Positions 60,733 to 64,000 of a DNA stretch of 64,000 nt are shown in pieces. Numbering within the stretch: position 1 is the first letter of the stretch; the number at the start of each line of letters is the position of its first letter. The notes beneath the pieces are model-generated. The model did no database searches. It saw only the letters and a list, made by a program, of their open reading frames with translations, and was not told the DNA's origin. Source of the stretch: Streptomyces sp. NRRL F-5122 (lineage in GTDB: Bacteria > Actinomycetota > Actinomycetes > Streptomycetales > Streptomycetaceae); NCBI RefSeq assembly GCF_001507435.1, contig NZ_LMWH01000281.1, positions 8,265 through 72,264 on the forward strand. Direction: 5' to 3'. The position numbers were made by a program, and so were the translations under genes.

Positions 60733-63372
60733 TCAGCCGCAGTCCCGCACCTTGATGGTGTAGATGCCGCGGCCGTGCGTGGCCGCGTACAGGGTCTGGC
60801 CGTCAGGGCTCAGCTTCAGCTGGAGCACGGCAACGGCCGGGAGAGAGCCGACGCGCTTCCACTTCGTCTGGCCCGGCGCCCGGTAGACGACGCCCAGGTC
60901 GGTGGCGACGGCAATGCCGCCGTTCGCCGTGACGACCGCGGAGTTGGTCGGTACGTCGGGAAGGTTGGCCGAGATGTCCTTCCAGGTCGTACCGCCGTCC
61001 TTGGACTCGAAGACGTGGCCGAGGCCCGAGCCGGGGCCTTCGGTCCAGTGCCGGGAGAAACCATTGACCGCGAGGAAGACGTGGTTGGCGTTCCTCGGAT
61101 CGACGGCAAAGCCGCTCAGATAGCGGTTGGGGACGGTCCCGTCCACGGGCAGGGAGATGTCATGCCACCCCGTGCCGTCAGCATTGCCGACCGAGATCCC
61201 GCGGGCGTAGCCCTCCTCATTGCAGGGGCCGCACCAGGCCGCGTAGACCTTGCCGCCCGAAGCCGCGACAGCGGTCGCTGTACGGCCGGCGCCGAGGTCG
61301 TACACGCTCTTCCACTCCGAGCCGCTGCGGATGGCGTAGCCGTGGGTCTGCACCCACACATGGCGGCCGCCCGCGACCCACGTCGAACCGTTCTTCAGGT
61401 CCGCCCCGATCGGGGCGATGAAGCGGGCCTCGCCGGTGGCATTGTCGGCCGGCGCGATGTTGTACGACGTGGCCTTGCTGGGGTCGGTGATCCAGGAGCC
61501 GTCGTTGAGGGCACAGTTCTGGGTCACCTGCAGGGCCAGGTAGACGTATTCCTGGGCGATGTTGCAGCCATTGGCGGGATCGGTGAGGGTGTCGCCGCCA
61601 TCGCCGCCGAAGTTGGATCCCATCACCTTGTCGTTGCTGCGCAGGATGGACTGCCCGTTGTCCTGCAGGCCACCGGTGACCGAGACCCCGCCGTGGTCCA
61701 GGTCCTTGCCGATGCCCACCGAGTAGTACTGGAGGGTGTCGATGGTGCCGTCATTGAGCGAGGTCCAGTCGGTGGCGTGCCCGGAGGAGTCCTGGGAGCC
61801 GTCGACCGGACGGCGGTAGGCGCCGCCGTCATTGCCCACGTACACGTAGCTCTTGCCGTGGTAGCGGCCGATCGCCACGCCGTGCTGGTCGGAGTGGGTG
61901 GTCGGGTTGCAGTCGCCCGTCTGCTTGGCGGGGTCGATGCTCCAGCAGGAGAAGTCGAAGTTCCAGTAAGGACCGACGGTCGACCAGGTGCCGCCACCGT
62001 CCTTGGTCTCGTAGACCTCCTCAAGCCCCGCGTACACGTGCTGCGGGTTGCTGGGGTCCACGGTCAGGAACTGGTTGTACCAAGCCTGCACGCCCGGCAT
62101 ATAGCCACTGGAGGTCAGCGCCGAACCGTCGGCGGCCAGCCCCTTGTAGTCGGCGACCTTCGTCCAGGGCCCGAACAGCGAGCCCGCACTGTAGATGCCC
62201 TCCAGGCCGCTGTCCGGGTTGGACGCCATCTGCTCGGGCGACTCGTCGATGGCGTAGTAGCGCGAACCGTCCGCGGAGTGGGCGAAGGTGACCGTGCCGA
62301 CGTTGTCTGCGTCGGTCGGCAGATCACCGAAGCCGCTCGTGATCCGCTGCCAGCGGCCCCCGACCTTGGTGTAGAAGCCGTTGTAGTCGTCACCGCTGCG
62401 CCAGCCGACTGCAAGGACCACCTTCGAGGGGTCCTTGGGGTCGATGGCGATGTCGTTGGTGATGTTCTTGTAGGCGGCATCGGCGTCGGTCGCCTTGGAA
62501 TGGCCTGGCAGGTAATCGGGGTTGGGGGCGTACTCGAGCTTCCAGGAGCCGCTGAGCGTCTTCGTGGAGTGGCTCCATACGCCTTCGCTGGTCGCCGCCC
62601 ACACCTTGCCGCCGCCGAACCGCAACTGACGCACGGTCGTGCTCTCCAGCTCGTCTCCGCCCACCCTGTTGCGTGTGGAGAAGGTGCCGTGGTGGGGATC
62701 GGACAGCACGTACACGCCGCTGCCGAGGTAGGCGTCCGCGTTGGTGTTCGCCTCGCCGGTGCCCAGCCACAGCCGACCGGTCCCGTCGAGCGCGAGCGCG
62801 CCGGTGGATTGCGAGGGCAGCCGGTCGCTGATCGGCTGCCAGTGCCCGCCACCGGTCCCCGAGCGCCACACCCCGCCGCCCGCACTGCCTGCATAGACGT
62901 AGCCGTCGTCGTCCGCGGCCATGGCGGCCATCCGACCGGTGACGTTGCCCGAGCCGCCGCTGGAGTTGGAGTCGATGTCGCGGTAGCGGGGGTCGTCGGA
63001 GTTGTACGGCAGATTCGTGATATGGCGCCAGTTTCCGCCTGTGCTGGGCAAGTTGGCCAGGCTCTGCCAGGCGGCGCCGTATGCGCCGGGTGCGACGACG
63101 CCGGGTGCGGTGCGCGCCTCGGCGTACTGGTCCGCGCCCTCTGCGATCTCATCGGCCTCATTGCCGTCGTCGGGATCTTCCGCCGTCACCTTGGGGGTGA
63201 CGGCGCCGACGGAGTGTTCGCGCTCGGAGGCCAGTTGGCCGAGCGCACGGGCCCCGAAGGGGCTGCTGTCGTGCTTGCCGGGCGCGGCGCTTGCGGGTAT
63301 CGCGAAGAGTCCGGCGGATGCGGTGATGGCGCAGATCGTGAGCCATCGTCTCTTACGGGTTGGTGCTGACAC
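60733..63372 (-). CDS. Large secreted beta-propeller (sortilin/BNR-like) protein
   Basis: An 879-residue exported protein. The signal peptide is RRWLTICAITASAGLFAIP to about residue 35. The rest is repeated beta-propeller blades of the VPS10/sialidase-like type with recurrent GGVWRS, AATSEGVWSHS, YAGLEEVYETKDGGGTWSTV, HVFESKDGGTTWKDISANLP and LYAATHGRGIYTIKV units; Asp-box-like S/T-x-D-G-G-x-T-W motifs recur. A few Cys pairs (CWSIDP, CNPTT, CGPCNEE) could form disulfides. It may bind or cleave extracellular glycans or peptides. GTG 63372 has GGGAGG five bases upstream; ATG 63405 is less likely. Confidence 0.88.
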   Translation of the reverse strand: MSAPTRKRRWLTICAITASAGLFAIPASAAPGKHDSSPFGARALGQLASEREHSVGAVTPKVTAEDPDDGNEADEIAEGADQYAEARTAPGVVAPGAYGAAWQSLANLPSTGGNWRHITNLPYNSDDPRYRDIDSNSSGGSGNVTGRMAAMAADDDGYVYAGSAGGGVWRSGTGGGHWQPISDRLPSQSTGALALDGTGRLWLGTGEANTNADAYLGSGVYVLSDPHHGTFSTRNRVGGDELESTTVRQLRFGGGKVWAATSEGVWSHSTKTLSGSWKLEYAPNPDYLPGHSKATDADAAYKNITNDIAIDPKDPSKVVLAVGWRSGDDYNGFYTKVGGRWQRITSGFGDLPTDADNVGTVTFAHSADGSRYYAIDESPEQMASNPDSGLEGIYSAGSLFGPWTKVADYKGLAADGSALTSSGYMPGVQAWYNQFLTVDPSNPQHVYAGLEEVYETKDGGGTWSTVGPYWNFDFSCWSIDPAKQTGDCNPTTHSDQHGVAIGRYHGKSYVYVGNDGGAYRRPVDGSQDSSGHATDWTSLNDGTIDTLQYYSVGIGKDLDHGGVSVTGGLQDNGQSILRSNDKVMGSNFGGDGGDTLTDPANGCNIAQEYVYLALQVTQNCALNDGSWITDPSKATSYNIAPADNATGEARFIAPIGADLKNGSTWVAGGRHVWVQTHGYAIRSGSEWKSVYDLGAGRTATAVAASGGKVYAAWCGPCNEEGYARGISVGNADGTGWHDISLPVDGTVPNRYLSGFAVDPRNANHVFLAVNGFSRHWTEGPGSGLGHVFESKDGGTTWKDISANLPDVPTNSAVVTANGGIAVATDLGVVYRAPGQTKWKRVGSLPAVAVLQLKLSPDGQTLYAATHGRGIYTIKVRDCG

Positions 63373-64000
63373 CAAGTCCTCCCACACGGGCAGTGATACA
63401 GCCATCACAGGGACCCGATCACGAGCGGAGGAAAGCATCCGACACTTGGCAATTCTTTGATCAGAACCTGACACGCCAATGGCCGGAAGTCGACGTGCAT
63501 GCTCGGGCGAGGGACTGAGCCAGCCGGGCGATGAGGTCGTCGCGCGTCAACGGGACGCGCTCGCCCGCTACATCGCCAGTTCTGTCACCGGCCGCCGTGG
63601 CCTGCTGGCCCGCTTGCAGTTTTCACTCGCGCCGATCATGCCCGCCGAGCGGCTCTTGAGGCGGACCTGGCTGGTGTCGACCGCACGAAGGTGTGGCTGG
63701 CCGACAATGCGGTCGCATGCAAGGCAGACATCGCCGTCGAATCGCGTGGAGGCGCTGACCGGTATCGATCGAGGACGGAGCCGGAAGACGCCAGTTGCGG
63801 CGTCGGAGGTGCGTCCTGGCCTCCCCCAGGTGCCAACCGGCATGCCGATCCGCAGACTCGGGCTGCGGACCGTGTCGCTTCGCGTAGAGCCAAGGCGCGG
63901 GCTAAGAGTCATCACGTAATGCCGTGATGCCCACCCGATGTCTGTACGGAGCTGACGCGTCTGGGTGGCGCGTTGTCCGTACAGCCGACTGTTCCGACGT
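63373..64000. other. 628-base end region without a secure gene
   Basis: A plus-strand frame (63691-63927; VWLADNAVACKADIAVESRG) has some coding-like look but no start or family. Near the end lies the inverted repeat at 63942-63984. Confidence 0.35.
63942..63984. repeat. Inverted repeat CTGTACGGA ... TCCGTACAG
   Basis: Perfect nine-base arms 25 bases apart. The spacing and GTAC core fit an operator or the end of a mobile element; it cannot be resolved because the window stops 16 bases later. Confidence 0.4.

Noticed and set aside
60385..63369. A 994-codon open frame on the plus strand opposite the beta-propeller gene.
   Set aside because: It is the antisense shadow of the propeller gene, is rich in Gly/Val/Arg with no domain, and has no ribosome site; the minus-strand gene has a signal peptide and repeats.
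1..64000. CRISPR arrays, phage genes or a biosynthetic cluster (PKS, NRPS).
   Set aside because: No regular short repeats with unique spacers, no phage structural or integrase genes and no PKS or NRPS modules were seen on reading the window.

Overview
The window looks like Streptomyces or a close actinobacterial relative. It is very GC-rich, genes use mostly G or C at the third codon position, GTG starts and GGAGG-type ribosome sites are common, and the families are typical of streptomycetes (RheA/Hsp18, MmyB-type regulators, DUF5133, DUF2267, PP2C/HATPase anti-sigma factors, ECF42 sigma with DGPF proteins). There is no rRNA, tRNA, ribosomal-protein or central-metabolism gene. Regulator-plus-enzyme pairs, broken genes and IS remnants alternate, which suggests an accessory chromosomal arm or a large plasmid; that placement is inference.

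Layout. 1-9 kb: end of an anti-sigma-type ATPase, two GNAT acetyltransferases, a GlsB-type membrane protein, a broken AbiEii-type nucleotidyltransferase, a secreted beta-helix protein, a decayed YceI gene, an NmrA-like reductase and a CGNR-type regulator. 9-21 kb: a VOC protein, a Fic protein placed on the stump of a Tat-exported gene, an MmyB regulator divergent from a tautomerase/SDR pair, a frameshifted Uma2 gene, an RclR/RclA-like divergon and a frameshifted metallo-hydrolase. 21-28 kb: a frameshifted exported protein, a DGPF-ECF42 sigma module, an Hsp18-DUF2267-DUF2267 operon divergent from a RheA-like regulator with two RheA-type operators, and an antitoxin with a decayed PIN toxin. 28-34 kb: a TetR gene divergent from an MFS-NmrA-SDR operon, bracketed by two inverted, decayed ISAs1-type transposases. 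34-48 kb: small regulator/enzyme pairs, an SDR lacking its catalytic Tyr and Lys, a SnoaL-like exported protein, and a ferritin-like plus hemerythrin operon. 48-58 kb: a signalling block with a pseudophosphatase-ATPase fusion, an intact PP2C phosphatase, a single-domain receiver, a NarL-type regulator divergent from its kinase, a broken IS256 element and a STAS protein. 58-64 kb: remnants, a YCII protein, a lipoprotein and a large secreted beta-propeller protein.

Common thread. Many intact genes fit stress handling: reactive chlorine (RclR/RclA), heat (Hsp18/RheA), iron and oxygen chemistry (ferritin-like, hemerythrins, iron-permease-like) and partner-switching signalling. About a dozen genes are broken by frameshift or truncation. 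Some have many lesions and are truly decayed; three carry one indel each and could be assembly errors.

The best leads are the actinobacterial RclR/RclA-like pair with a conserved sensing cysteine, the RheA-controlled DUF2267 genes, the pseudophosphatase-kinase fusion, the catalytically altered SDR, the uncharacterised 399-residue ferritin-like protein, and the ISAs1-bracketed efflux cassette with its pair of near-identical operators.
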